Notes: generated by a model from the sequence alone, not told the origin. DNA of 64,000 nucleotides from Photobacterium profundum (GCF_003026285.1 NZ_PYOD01000001.1:558001-622000); one strand, 5' to 3'. Shown: positions 1 to 8,373, counted from the stretch's first letter. Numbers and translations: made by a program.

Positions 1-900
1 AGCTTACCTACTTTTGCTTTGCCTGATGTGGGTTTCAATATGGAAACCTTACGTATTATCTTACCGTATTCGTTAATCTTAGCTGCAATTGGTCTGATTG
101 AATCACTACTAACATTAACTGTAATTGATGAAATGACAGGAACTCGTGGTAAAGGTAACCGTGAGTGTGTTGGTCAAGGCATTGCAAACGTAACATGTTC
201 AGTGTTCGGTGCAATGGGTGGTTGTGCGATGATCGGTCAGTCGATGATCAACATCAACTCTGGTGGTCGTGGTCGCTTATCGGGTATTACTGCCGCTGTT
301 GGTTTACTTTGCTTTATTTTATTTGGCTCTGCGCTAATTGAAATCATTCCTCTAGCTGCACTTGTCGGTGTCATGTTCATGGTTGTTATTGGCACCTTTG
401 AATGGGCAAGCTTTAAAATGGCGCGTAAAGTACCAAAGCATGATTTCTTCGCCATTATTCTTGTTACCTGTGTAACAGTTGCTGCCGACCTTGCTATCGC
501 TGTTATTGTGGGTGTTATCTACTCTGCACTTGTATTTGCTTGGGATCACGCTAAGCATGTTTACGCATCATCACATACCGATGAAAAAGGAACAAAGATC
601 TACGAAGTAAATGGACCAATTTTCTTTGGTTCGGTTTCTCACTTCCAAGATCTATTTAACGCAAAAACAGATCCAAATGACGTTATTATCGATTTTGCTA
701 AATCACGCGTTGCCGATCACTCTGCAATCGAGGCGATTGATACAATTGCAGAACGTTATGCAAGCCAAGGTAAAACATTGCATATTCGTCATTTAAGCCC
801 TGAATGTCGTGGCTTACTTAAAAAAGCTGGTACTCTAGTTGAAGTGAATATGCTAGAAGATCCAACATACAAAGTAGCGACAGATACGTTAGGCGGCTAA
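1..900 (+). CDS. SulP/SLC26-family anion transporter, C-terminal part (5' end outside window)
   Basis: The reading frame is open to the left edge, so the start and the first membrane helices are missing; about 299 residues remain. The visible part has the later SulP transmembrane segments (hydrophobic blocks near residues 20-40, 90-130 and 145-180 of the fragment), including the stretch [14 protein letters not shown] and the glycine-rich SGGRGRLSG. It is followed by a cytoplasmic STAS domain over roughly the last 100 residues, beginning near [13 protein letters not shown]. SulP proteins carry sulfate, bicarbonate or other anions across the inner membrane, often with sodium or protons, and the STAS domain is regulatory. 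The substrate cannot be told from this fragment. A strong hairpin terminator follows directly. Confidence 0.9.
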   Translation, partial: SLPTFALPDVGFNMETLRIILPYSLILAAIGLIESLLTLTVIDEMTGTRGKGNRECVGQGIANVTCSVFGAMGGCAMIGQSMININSGGRGRLSGITAAVGLLCFILFGSALIEIIPLAALVGVMFMVVIGTFEWASFKMARKVPKHDFFAIILVTCVTVAADLAIAVIVGVIYSALVFAWDHAKHVYASSHTDEKGTKIYEVNGPIFFGSVSHFQDLFNAKTDPNDVIIDFAKSRVADHSAIEAIDTIAERYASQGKTLHIRHLSPECRGLLKKAGTLVEVNMLEDPTYKVATDTLGG

Positions 901-920
901 ACCCAACGATAAAGACGCTA

Positions 921-977
921 GAAAACGCCCACGACGGCTTCATTTTGTAATAGTGAAGGCATGTCGTGGGCGTTTTC
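921..977 (+). terminator. Intrinsic terminator after the SulP gene
   Basis: Two 15-base arms (GAAAACGCCCACGAC at 921-935 and its exact complement at 963-977) enclose a 27-base loop. The arms end in A and T runs, so it can work in both directions. It begins 20 bases after the stop codon. Confidence 0.85.
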
Positions 978-1469
978 ATATCTATCTTTTTTGAAATGAC
1001 TCTAGCCTATTTATTTCCAAAACAAGTTAGCCTATCTTTCCTTAATTCATATCCTCCCAAAGACCCCCCAATAAACTCACGTTATGACTCTCAAAAATTT
1101 GCTCTAGTCCATATCCAGTACTTTCACGTGCAGAATCGTTCGCAAGGCAATCTCACTGGATATAACCCTGCCCTATATTTTGAAGATTATTAGTGTTTTC
1201 TGGGAGATATTGATAGCAGTATTAGTATGGGGCTAGGTTGAGCGGAATCCCAGTATTTTACGGTCTATTTCTGTCCTTTGAAATCAGTATGAGTAATTTA
1301 GTGATTTATTAATAGTGATGTTTGTCTCGTCATTTCTTCGTAATTGGTTATTGCTGGGAGTGCCTATATCATATGGATTTGTGAATAAATAAGCATAGCT
1401 TATTAGGAGTTCTATACTATACCTACACTCTATATTTAAATTTATCATTGAAACCATAAGGTTTATAAA
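978..1469. other. AT-rich gene-free stretch with one small inverted repeat
   Basis: About 490 bases between the SulP terminator and the isochorismatase-fold gene. I see no convincing coding sequence; a possible 75-codon frame starts inside the terminator and resembles nothing. A perfect inverted repeat with 7-base arms (AATAAGC, 3-base spacer, GCTTATT, 1388-1404) lies 65 bases before the next start codon and could be an operator. That is a guess from position only. Confidence 0.4.
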
Positions 1470-2207
1470 ATGAAAAATTATATTGTTACAGCTACTATAT
1501 GTATGGCACTTTCTAACTCTCTAATTGCTGGAGATGGCTTACCTGATCCTGGTATGGTATATGAAAAAGGTCATACAGCTATCGTTATTACAGACCCTCA
1601 AATTGATTTTTTAAGCCCTGAAGGGGTAACTTGGGGGCTAGTTGGTAAAAGTGTTACTGAAAATAAAACAGTAGAAAATATAGATAGTTTAATGAAAGTT
1701 GCAGAGAAAATGAATATTCCACTTTTTATTTCTCCACACTACTATTTTCCAACAGACTCGGACTGGAATCACGGTGGAGCACTTGAAGCCGCAATGCACA
1801 GTTTGCATATGTTTGAACGAGCGGGGCAGTTAGATCTTACAGGGTTTGACGGATCGGGTTCTGATTGGATGCCTCAATATAAAAAATATATCAACAACGG
1901 TAAAACTTATGTTTCAAGCCCTCATAAACTCTATGGTCCAGACTCTAACGATACGGTATTACAACTACGAAAAAGAGGTATTAATAAGATAATTCTTGCA
2001 GGTATGTCTGCAAATCTTTGTACTGAGTCTCATTTACGTGAATTTATGGAACAAGGATTTGAAGTACAAATTGTATCTGATGCAACTGCTGCAGCGCAGT
2101 TACCGGGGTTAGATGGATACGCTGCTGCTATGACCAATGTACGAATGATCGCCAACTCAGTCAAAACAACGAAAGAGACACTACAACAGATTAAAAAAGA
2201 ATTATAG
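1470..2207 (+). CDS. Exported isochorismatase-fold cysteine hydrolase
   Basis: A 245-residue protein of the isochorismatase-like cysteine hydrolase superfamily, whose members hydrolyse amides, nicotinamide or isochorismate through an Asp-Lys-Cys triad. All three residues are present: Asp42 in TDPQIDF, Lys153 in SSPHKLYGP and Cys184 in SANLCTE. The first 20 residues form a hydrophobic N-terminus ending SNSLIA, like a Sec signal peptide, so the enzyme is probably periplasmic, whereas most characterised relatives are cytoplasmic. It stands alone, preceded by an AT-rich gap and followed by a hairpin. Neither entD/entB-type siderophore genes nor nicotinamide salvage genes are nearby, so no substrate is proposed. 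An AAGG ribosome site precedes the ATG. Confidence 0.8.
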   Translation: MKNYIVTATICMALSNSLIAGDGLPDPGMVYEKGHTAIVITDPQIDFLSPEGVTWGLVGKSVTENKTVENIDSLMKVAEKMNIPLFISPHYYFPTDSDWNHGGALEAAMHSLHMFERAGQLDLTGFDGSGSDWMPQYKKYINNGKTYVSSPHKLYGPDSNDTVLQLRKRGINKIILAGMSANLCTESHLREFMEQGFEVQIVSDATAAAQLPGLDGYAAAMTNVRMIANSVKTTKETLQQIKKEL

Positions 2208-2245
2208 CCTTAAAAGCTAGTGAGTAACTCGGCACTTAATTGTTA

Positions 2246-2276
2246 CCACTGCGCATACGCATATTATGCGCAGTGG
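2246..2276 (+). terminator. Hairpin after the isochorismatase-fold gene
   Basis: Perfect 11-base arms (CCACTGCGCAT at 2246-2256, complement at 2266-2276) around a 9-base loop, 38 bases after the stop. No long T run follows (GGATAAAAATAT), so termination may be weak or depend on other factors. Confidence 0.5.
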
Positions 2277-2286
2277 GGATAAAAAT

Positions 2287-2448
2287 ATGTCATTCCTGCG
2301 CGCATCAGCAGCTAATAAGTCGAACACAGTCCCAAATAATAGGCAAGAATATCCAACAAGAACCATACAACAAAGGCGTCTTAAGGAATTAAAAATGCTC
2401 CTCAGTGAGGAACTTAAGTATATATCGAACTTAGCGACTCAGCATTGA
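2287..2448 (+). CDS. Possible small protein of 53 residues, unrecognised
   Basis: A short frame starting ATG at 2287, eight bases after a GGGGA ribosome-site-like sequence that forms the 3' edge of the preceding hairpin. An earlier in-frame ATG at 2266 lies within the hairpin and has no ribosome site. The product is basic and polar, with QQRRLKELKMLLSEELKY likely forming an amphipathic helix in the second half. I recognise no family. If real, the hairpin could control access to its ribosome site. It may also be chance. Confidence 0.25.
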   Translation: MSFLRASAANKSNTVPNNRQEYPTRTIQQRRLKELKMLLSEELKYISNLATQH

Positions 2449-2538
2449 TAACCAGAAGGTTTAATAATGAAGTCTGGTTGGTAATAAAAGCCCGCTTGAA
2501 CATTGCTATCGTCCACTAATAATATTTACTTTCTTGGA

Positions 2539-3237
2539 TTAACTTTTGTCTTGTTCATTGAGGGTTGCTTGATACGCGGTTACACGAATAAAGTGCACAA
2601 TATCTTGAGTAAACAACTCTACGGTTTCTTTAATCTGTTCGTATTCAAGATCAACATCATCATTTTCTAAAATACCTTTGGCTAAAATGACACCAACTCG
2701 TTCAGCCAATACTTCCTCCGTTTGACTATCAATAAGCTGAGATTCTACAAGTATACGAACGTTCCGGTCACGGGTGCCAAGCAATGCTTTAGCACTTCCA
2801 ATGAGTGCACCATAAGGAAGAACTTCTGTAATTTGAAGATCTTCAAAATCGGTACTTGCACGGCTAATCATAATATTCAGCGTTGCTGTGTTAGCTCCGG
2901 CTTTATCAACAACTTCAGCACCACGTGTGAATTCTTGTTTAACGATCGTAGTTAATCGTTCAGATACTTTATCTAGCACGCGCTCTGGGATTTGGCGTAC
3001 CGCTTTCGCATTTTGGTGAATACCGACGTCATTAATCAGTATTTTATTATATTCAGAAGCCTCTACTGTTGGAGATACCCACTGCAAACCTGTCGCATCT
3101 TCTATGTATTCAACTTCAACCAATTTATCATTATTTTTAATAAATTGAGTTTGTCGTTCATCTTCTGTCGGTAGGCGGCTTGAACAGCCAAGAAGAACAA
3201 GTGAAAAACTTATAATAGACAATAATTTAATATTCAT
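2539..3237 (-). CDS. DUF3313-type lipoprotein
   Basis: A 232-residue predicted lipoprotein: a short hydrophobic leader ends in the lipobox VLLGC with Cys18 as the lipidation site, followed by Ser-Ser, which favours outer-membrane sorting. The body resembles the DUF3313 family: GLQWVSP near residue 50, ITEVLPYGAL near 138-147, GTRDRN near 154-159 and a TEEVLAERVG stretch. The role of this family is unknown. The gene is a single unit convergent with the small ORF upstream in the window, and a second unit (cobT) begins divergently 227 bases away. Family assignment is from memory of the motif pattern. Confidence 0.7.
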   Translation of the reverse strand: MNIKLLSIISFSLVLLGCSSRLPTEDERQTQFIKNNDKLVEVEYIEDATGLQWVSPTVEASEYNKILINDVGIHQNAKAVRQIPERVLDKVSERLTTIVKQEFTRGAEVVDKAGANTATLNIMISRASTDFEDLQITEVLPYGALIGSAKALLGTRDRNVRILVESQLIDSQTEEVLAERVGVILAKGILENDDVDLEYEQIKETVELFTQDIVHFIRVTAYQATLNEQDKS

Positions 3238-3464
3238 ACGTCGCTATGCAGTTGATTAAATACCACGCAATTAGAACACTATACGGTTAATGCTTTCAAG
3301 CACTATTTTGCAACCACGTGGTGCGTTTAAAAATATAATCACCATATTTGCCATTTCTTCATTGCTTTGCCAGCTTTGCTGCCGCAAAATTTCAGCTCGC
3401 TTCATTGCGTTAAACGATATGCCGTCATAAACGTTATCTTGCCAGAACAAGGAAATCTGCACAT

Positions 3465-4493
3465 ATGTTTGCCATCACTCAGCCAGATACTCAGCTATCC
3501 GACCATATTCAACACCAAATAAACAACAAGACAAAACCGTTAGGTGCATTAGGTCAATTAGAAACTGTCGCATTACAACTGGCTTTAATCCAACAAACTG
3601 AAAAAATTGAAATAATACATCCTCATCTACTTGTTTTTGCTGGCGACCACGGTATTGCTCAACATGGTTTAAGTATTGCGCCAAGTGAAGTAACAGCACA
3701 AATGGTGGCAAATTTTCTCGCTGGTGGCGCTGCGATTAATTGTTTTTGCCGAACAAACGACATGGCACTAAAAGTCATTGATGCTGGCATTAAGGTAGAA
3801 CCAGAAGATCACCCTAATCTCGTTAAACAACGTCTTGGTCACGGCACTGAAGATTTCAGCCAGTACGCAGCAATGACAAAGAGCACCGTTTTACAAGCCC
3901 TACAATATGGCGCAGACGTTGTAGAAAAGCTAAGCCAGAAAAGTTGTAACCTTGTAGGCTTTGGTGAGATGGGTATTGGTAATACCAGCAGTGCTGCTGC
4001 CATAATGGCTGCACTGTTGAATATACCAGCTGATGAGTGTGTTGGCCGTGGTACTGGTATTGATGATCAGCAGCTACAACGTAAAGTCGACCTGATAACT
4101 CAAGCGTTAGATCTGCATGCAGAACGATTATCCGATCCTTTATCCATTCTAGCCAATGTTGGTGGGTTTGAAATTGCTCAAATTGTGGGTGGCATGCTAA
4201 AGGCTGCTGAAAATAAGATGACGGTATTGGTTGATGGCTTCATTTCTACAGCCGCAGCTATGCTTGCCGTTTCAATGTACCCTGAAGCAAACCACTACTT
4301 TATTTATTGTCATTGTTCAGAAGAATCAGGCCATCAGCGGATGCTACAACATTTGAATGCCACACCATTGCTTAGTTTAGGTTTACGTTTAGGCGAAGGG
4401 ACTGGTGCGGCATTAGCACTACCACTACTGCGCTCTGCTTGTTGTTTCTATAACGAAATGGCCAGTTTTGAAGATGCAGGGATAACAGTGTGA
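3465..4493 (+). CDS. cobT: Nicotinate-nucleotide--dimethylbenzimidazole phosphoribosyltransferase
   Basis: CobT transfers phosphoribose from nicotinate mononucleotide to 5,6-dimethylbenzimidazole, giving alpha-ribazole phosphate, the lower ligand of cobalamin. The 342-residue length is close to that of characterised CobT (about 350). Visible family motifs are FAGDHGIAQHG near residue 58, GFGEMGIGNTSSAAA near 165-180, GRGTGIDD and LGEGTGAALALPL; Glu311 in the last motif matches the catalytic glutamate of Salmonella CobT (Glu317). An AAGGA ribosome site precedes the ATG. Its stop codon overlaps the GTG start of cobS, so the two are translationally coupled. I looked for a cobalamin riboswitch before the gene and did not find a B12 box. 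Confidence 0.95.
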   Translation: MFAITQPDTQLSDHIQHQINNKTKPLGALGQLETVALQLALIQQTEKIEIIHPHLLVFAGDHGIAQHGLSIAPSEVTAQMVANFLAGGAAINCFCRTNDMALKVIDAGIKVEPEDHPNLVKQRLGHGTEDFSQYAAMTKSTVLQALQYGADVVEKLSQKSCNLVGFGEMGIGNTSSAAAIMAALLNIPADECVGRGTGIDDQQLQRKVDLITQALDLHAERLSDPLSILANVGGFEIAQIVGGMLKAAENKMTVLVDGFISTAAAMLAVSMYPEANHYFIYCHCSEESGHQRMLQHLNATPLLSLGLRLGEGTGAALALPLLRSACCFYNEMASFEDAGITV

Positions 4494-5326
4494 AACACGA
4501 ACCAGATAGTCAAACTATCACACAACATACAGACACAACGAATCGCTTAAACGCCACTGGTTGTAAACGCCAGTGGCAAATATTTTTGGTTGCATTGGCT
4601 TTTTTTACGCGCATTCCTATCCCTGAAAACACGCCTTACTCGTCAGAAAGACTCAATCAGGCAAACCGTTATTTTGGGGCTGTAGGTATTATTGTCGGTT
4701 TTTTAACGGCAATAATGTACTGGATTTCCGTACAGGTATTCCCTATAGAGCTCGCCGTTGCAGCCGCAATCATTTGCGGGCTATTGTTAACAGGAGCCTT
4801 TCATGAAGATGGCTTAGCCGATGTTTTTGATGGGTTCGGCGGTGGTTGGTCTGTCGAACAAAAGCTAAACATAATGAAAGATTCACGCCTTGGTACGTAT
4901 GGCGCATCTGCTTTGGTGATGATGCTTGGCTGCAAATGGGCAGTGTTAATTGCGTTAGCAAAAATTGATATCTTGCTACCTGTAGGGCTATTAATAGTGA
5001 TGCACACGTTAAGTCGAATCTGTGCAGCAAGCCTAATATTTTCTTATCCCTATGTAAGAGCAGATCAAGATAGCAAAGTAAAACCATTAGCTAATCAGCA
5101 AAGCCAACACGACTTGTGGGTTTTAATTGCCACAGGATTGATTATATTACTAGTCTTGCCTTTAGAGATGGCTATCAGCTTAACGTTAGTTTTACTTGTT
5201 GTTCGTTGGCTCTGCGGTAAATGGTTCCAACAACAATTAGGAGGCTACACCGGCGATTGCTTGGGGGCTGCGCAACAAATTACGGAACTTATGGGCTACC
5301 TAACCTTACTAGCCTGGCTTTCATAA
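4490..5326 (+). CDS. cobS: Adenosylcobinamide-GDP ribazoletransferase (cobalamin synthase)
   Basis: CobS is the integral membrane enzyme that joins adenosylcobinamide-GDP with alpha-ribazole (phosphate) to give adenosylcobalamin (phosphate). The 278-residue protein has a polar N-terminal extension of about 28 residues, then AFFTRIPIP, the conserved acidic motif GAFHEDGLADVFDGFGGG near residue 102-119, KDSRLGTYG near 130, and the C-terminal GGYTGDCLGAAQQ. At least five hydrophobic helices are visible. It starts with GTG in a four-base overlap with cobT. The extension makes it slightly longer than typical CobS (about 250), but no better-placed start with a ribosome site is seen. Confidence 0.94.
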   Translation: MKHEPDSQTITQHTDTTNRLNATGCKRQWQIFLVALAFFTRIPIPENTPYSSERLNQANRYFGAVGIIVGFLTAIMYWISVQVFPIELAVAAAIICGLLLTGAFHEDGLADVFDGFGGGWSVEQKLNIMKDSRLGTYGASALVMMLGCKWAVLIALAKIDILLPVGLLIVMHTLSRICAASLIFSYPYVRADQDSKVKPLANQQSQHDLWVLIATGLIILLVLPLEMAISLTLVLLVVRWLCGKWFQQQLGGYTGDCLGAAQQITELMGYLTLLAWLS

Positions 5327-5362
5327 AATAAACACACTGACAAAAAATAAAGAGGGAAATCC

Positions 5363-5968
5363 ATGGTTGATCAAACCAACAAGGACGAACGCTATAAATC
5401 ACGCCAAGAAAAAGTAAAAGCTGACGTCGATGCTCGTGTTGAAGCTGCTCAAGAAGAGAAAGGGCTTTTCCTCATTATTACAGGTAACGGTAAAGGCAAA
5501 TCTACCTCTGGTTTTGGCACAATTGCCCGCGCTGTGGGTCATGGTTTTAAATGTGGTGTTGGGCAATTCATTAAAGGTACTTGGGACTGTGGCGAGCGTA
5601 ACCTGCTCGAACAACACGGCGTACACTTTTCTGTAATGGCAACCGGGTTTACTTGGGAAACACAGAATAAAGAAACAGATAAAGCTGCCGCTCAAAAAAC
5701 GTGGGCAGAATGTAAAGCAATGCTCGCTGATGATAGCTACGACGTTGTTTTACTCGATGAGATGACCTACATGGTAACTTACGGCTACGTGGAGTTAGAA
5801 GAGGTTGTGGAAGCAATTAACAACCGTCCAAATATGCAATCGGTTATCATTACAGGTCGAGCGGCGCATCGTGCATTGATTGAAATGGCAGATACGGTAT
5901 CCGAAGTAAAAAGCGTAAAGCATGCCTTTGAAAATGGTGTTAAAGCACGCAAAGGCATCGACTGGTAA
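5363..5968 (+). CDS. btuR: Corrinoid adenosyltransferase
   Basis: BtuR (CobO, CobA in Salmonella) transfers the adenosyl group of ATP to the cobalt of reduced corrinoids, forming adenosylcobalamin or adenosylcobinamide; it serves both synthesis and salvage. The 201-residue length is usual. The P-loop GNGKGKST (residues 41-48) binds ATP in the reversed manner known for this family, and VLLDEMTYMVTYGY and TGRAAHRALIEMAD are family motifs. It lies 36 bases after cobS with its own AGAGGG ribosome site, so it is probably in the same transcript; a hairpin terminator follows. The kinase gene cobU, often found with these genes, is not in the window. Confidence 0.95.
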   Translation: MVDQTNKDERYKSRQEKVKADVDARVEAAQEEKGLFLIITGNGKGKSTSGFGTIARAVGHGFKCGVGQFIKGTWDCGERNLLEQHGVHFSVMATGFTWETQNKETDKAAAQKTWAECKAMLADDSYDVVLLDEMTYMVTYGYVELEEVVEAINNRPNMQSVIITGRAAHRALIEMADTVSEVKSVKHAFENGVKARKGIDW

Positions 5969-5996
5969 TTAAGCAGCAACGTTAATTTTGACTTAC

Positions 5997-6028
5997 AGAG
6001 GCAATACTGATGTGTTGCCTCTTTGTAT
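5997..6028 (+). terminator. Intrinsic terminator of the cobT-cobS-btuR unit
   Basis: Arms AGAGGCAA (5997-6004) and TTGCCTCT (6015-6022) enclose a 10-base loop and are followed by TTGTATTT. Confidence 0.75.
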
Positions 6029-6140
6029 TTGCGATTTAAAATAATTATTTTCTTTCTCTATCTCTTTCCTATTCTTATAATCTCAACTTATTATTCCTAA
6101 AACCGTAAAAAGCGGTTAGTACATTGTTTTCGGAGAATTT

Positions 6141-6575
6141 ATGCCTTCCCAGTTACCAAAGAGCTTTAGTAAACCGTTTCTCAAAATATTTCACATTCTT
6201 GAAGCAATCCTGCTGGTTGCCATTACCTTAGCCACCTTGTTCGCCATGGTTAATGAGTTTATTCACGTTATTACCCAAAGAAACATCCAGCTGACCGATA
6301 TTTTATTAATGTTTATTTATCTGGAAGTACTGGCAATGGTGCAGCAATTTGTCGCCCACGGTAAAATTCCGGTGCGCTATCCAATCTATATTGCGATAAT
6401 GGCGATTGCACGCTATATCACGCTAGGCATGAAAGAGTTAGATGGGGTTTTAGTAGTATGGCTAGCTCTCGCCGCCTTTATTCTTGCAGCTGCGACGTTA
6501 GTAATCCGTGTTGGTCATCATTATTGGCCTTATGAAGCAGTAACAGACCCATTAAAGAAGCAGTCTGATGACTAA
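6141..6575 (+). CDS. psiE: Phosphate-starvation-inducible membrane protein PsiE
   Basis: A 144-residue inner-membrane protein of the PsiE family (about 136 residues in E. coli). Four hydrophobic segments can be seen, near residues 20-42, 50-70, 80-98 and 103-124. Family landmarks include the EAILL of the first helix, IYLEVLAMVQQF and ARYITLGMKE. E. coli psiE is controlled by PhoB and by cAMP-CRP, and its role is unknown. I could not recognise a Pho box upstream here. A GGAG ribosome site sits before the ATG. It is monocistronic and ends at a terminator shared with the convergent dicarboxylate transporter. Confidence 0.9.
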   Translation: MPSQLPKSFSKPFLKIFHILEAILLVAITLATLFAMVNEFIHVITQRNIQLTDILLMFIYLEVLAMVQQFVAHGKIPVRYPIYIAIMAIARYITLGMKELDGVLVVWLALAAFILAAATLVIRVGHHYWPYEAVTDPLKKQSDD

Positions 6576-6623
6576 AGATTTATCAGCTAGAACGCATTCC
6601 TAAATAGACATCTATTCGTAAAC

Positions 6624-6649
6624 AAAAAGGGAGCAATTGCTCCCTTTTT
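6624..6649. terminator. Bidirectional terminator between psiE and the Dcu transporter
   Basis: A 26-base perfect palindrome with AAAAAGGGAGC on the left and GCTCCCTTTTT on the right. The A and T runs on the two flanks allow termination of both convergent genes. Confidence 0.9.
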
Positions 6650-6684
6650 CTATTTTATAAATCAGAACTCTAAATTAGGACGAC

Positions 6685-8010
6685 CTACACAACAATTTGT
6701 GCGATGGTATAGCCGATCATACACGCTGATATCACACCAATAAGACCTGGCATCATAAAGCTGTGGTTAAAATAGTACTTACCTATCTTTGTTGTACCTG
6801 TAACATCAAAGTTACACGTTGCGATATCTGATGGGTAATTAGGAATAAAGAAATAACCGTAAGTTGCAGGCATTAAACCAATCAATAATGCTGGGTTAAG
6901 TCCCATTGCAAGACCAACAGGTAGCATCATACGTGCCGTTGCTGCTTGGCTATTCACCACAACAGAGACAATGAATAGTGCTAGAGCGAAGGTCCAAGGG
7001 TAGCCTTGTACCATCTCAGTAATACCCGACTTAAACGATGGCATTGCATACTGGAAGTAAGTATCACTCATCCACGCGATACCAAAGATGGCAATAGCCG
7101 CCACCATTCCCGATTTAAATACCACACCTTCAGGTACTTTCTGCACGTTAGTACGCGTAACAAGCAAGATTAAACCACCAAAACCAAGCATCATCATCTG
7201 AATAATCAATGACATTGAAATCGGTTTAGTTCCCTCACCTATCGTACGAATTTCTGGCACCATCGCCACAACCACAATTGTAGCCAGTGCCAAAATAAAT
7301 AGCATAACCGCATGCTTTGAAGACGATGGAAGCTTTTCATCGAGAGATGTTGACGTCGTATGAAGAATTTTATCACGCCATAATGGATCTTGTAGACGAC
7401 GCTGATATTCAGGATCATCATTTAGCTCTTTACCACGACGCAAACTATATAAAGATAATAAAATAGTACCCAATAGCGTAGAAGGCACGGTTACCATTAA
7501 AATGGTTAGCAGGTGGATGCTTCCATTGATACCCGATAGCTGTGCCAAATAGTACACAACCGCGGCAGAAATTGGACTCGCTGTAATCGCAAGTTGCGAT
7601 GCTACAGATGAAGCTGCCATCGGACGCTCTGGTCGAATGCCATTTTTCAATGCAACATCACCAATAATTGGCATGATAGAGTAAACCGCATGACCAGTTC
7701 CCAACATAAAAGTCATGGTGTAGGTTACAAGGGGGCCAAGAATGGTTACGCGTTTAGGGTTACTACGTAAAATTCGTTCAGCAACCTGTAACATGTACTT
7801 CAAGCCACCAGCCGCTTCTAAAATAGAGGCACAAGTAACCACAGCAAGAATAATTAACATTACCGTGATCGGTGGCGAGGTTGGCGGCATCCTGAAAATG
7901 AACACTTCTACCAACAAACCTAAACCTGAAACGACGCCTAAACCAATACCACCAAAACGGCTACCAGCATATAAGACGAGGAGGAGGAATAAAAATTCCA
8001 AATACAGCAT
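6685..8010 (-). CDS. Anaerobic C4-dicarboxylate transporter, DcuA/DcuB family
   Basis: A 441-residue polytopic inner-membrane carrier of the Dcu family, which exchanges fumarate, malate or aspartate for succinate during anaerobic growth. Family signatures are GTGHAVYSIMP near residue 105, RPERPMAASSVASQ near 128-141, the central LQDPLWRDK loop, FGIAWMSDTYF, SVVVNSQAATARMMLP and YPSDIATCNFD near the C-terminus. I chose the ATG at 8010 because GGAG lies nine bases before it; an in-frame ATG five codons earlier (8025) has no ribosome site and itself contains that GGAG. A perfect FNR box lies about 100 bases upstream. DcuA and DcuB cannot be separated with confidence, so no symbol is given. Confidence 0.9.
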   Translation of the reverse strand: MLYLEFLFLLLVLYAGSRFGGIGLGVVSGLGLLVEVFIFRMPPTSPPITVMLIILAVVTCASILEAAGGLKYMLQVAERILRSNPKRVTILGPLVTYTMTFMLGTGHAVYSIMPIIGDVALKNGIRPERPMAASSVASQLAITASPISAAVVYYLAQLSGINGSIHLLTILMVTVPSTLLGTILLSLYSLRRGKELNDDPEYQRRLQDPLWRDKILHTTSTSLDEKLPSSSKHAVMLFILALATIVVVAMVPEIRTIGEGTKPISMSLIIQMMMLGFGGLILLVTRTNVQKVPEGVVFKSGMVAAIAIFGIAWMSDTYFQYAMPSFKSGITEMVQGYPWTFALALFIVSVVVNSQAATARMMLPVGLAMGLNPALLIGLMPATYGYFFIPNYPSDIATCNFDVTGTTKIGKYYFNHSFMMPGLIGVISACMIGYTIAQIVV

Positions 8011-8101
8011 ACTCGTTATCTCCATATATCGAAAAATGCGATCTCAACACAAGACCATTAATACTTTAGGAGTATTTTGACAGCTGTATAATTCATCACT
8101 C

Positions 8102-8115
8102 TTGATAGAAATCAA
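8102..8115 (-). promoter_or_regulatory. FNR box upstream of the Dcu transporter
   Basis: TTGATAGAAATCAA is an exact match to the FNR consensus TTGAT-N4-ATCAA. Its centre is about 98 bases before the chosen start codon, a reasonable distance for an activator site on an anaerobically induced promoter. The -10 element is not obvious, so the transcription start is not assigned. Confidence 0.8.
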
Positions 8116-8252
8116 TTAATTAAAAAAATCATTTATTGGGAAAGTAATGTGTGAGCCCACTCTTAGAAACAACGCTCTATAAAAATAGAAACGCTACAAT
8201 ACTTTTTGTAACAATTCACTAAACATACGATTATATGCAACATTTAGAGCGG

Positions 8253-8279
8253 TGTTTTTTATGTATCACATAAAAAACA
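8253..8279. repeat. 27-base near-palindrome in the Dcu upstream region
   Basis: Perfect 12-base arms (TGTTTTTTATGT and ACATAAAAAACA) flank a 3-base spacer. It lies between two minus-strand genes, about 140 bases upstream of the FNR box. With its A/T runs it could be a second operator for the transporter gene or a weak terminator. No regulator consensus I know matches it well. Confidence 0.5.
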
Positions 8280-8314
8280 TCATCAACAATAAGAAACAGA
8301 TTTACTATAAAATA

Positions 8315-8351
8315 AAAAAGCTAACACAGTTTTATCACCATATTAGCTTTT
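8315..8351 (-). terminator. Intrinsic terminator of the YdjM-like gene
   Basis: On the minus strand, arms AAAAGCTAA and TTAGCTTTT (genomic 8343-8351 and 8316-8324) enclose an 18-base loop, and the last arm runs into a T tract. It begins about 22 bases after the stop codon. Together with the FNR box and the 27-base palindrome it accounts for the recognisable content of the 360-base gap at 8011-8373. Confidence 0.75.
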
Positions 8352-8373
8352 AAGCTTGTATGAAGAAAAACCG

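Noticed and set aside
966..1193. Plus-strand frame of 75 codons after the SulP gene
   Set aside because: It begins inside the terminator stem, without a ribosome site, and its composition is not protein-like.
3271..3462. Minus-strand frame of 63 codons before cobT
   Set aside because: It starts with GTG without a ribosome site directly against the cobT start and has no recognisable features.
3238..3464. Possible cobalamin riboswitch upstream of cobT
   Set aside because: I looked for a B12 box and the typical conserved stems and saw only GCCAGAACA, which is not a good match.
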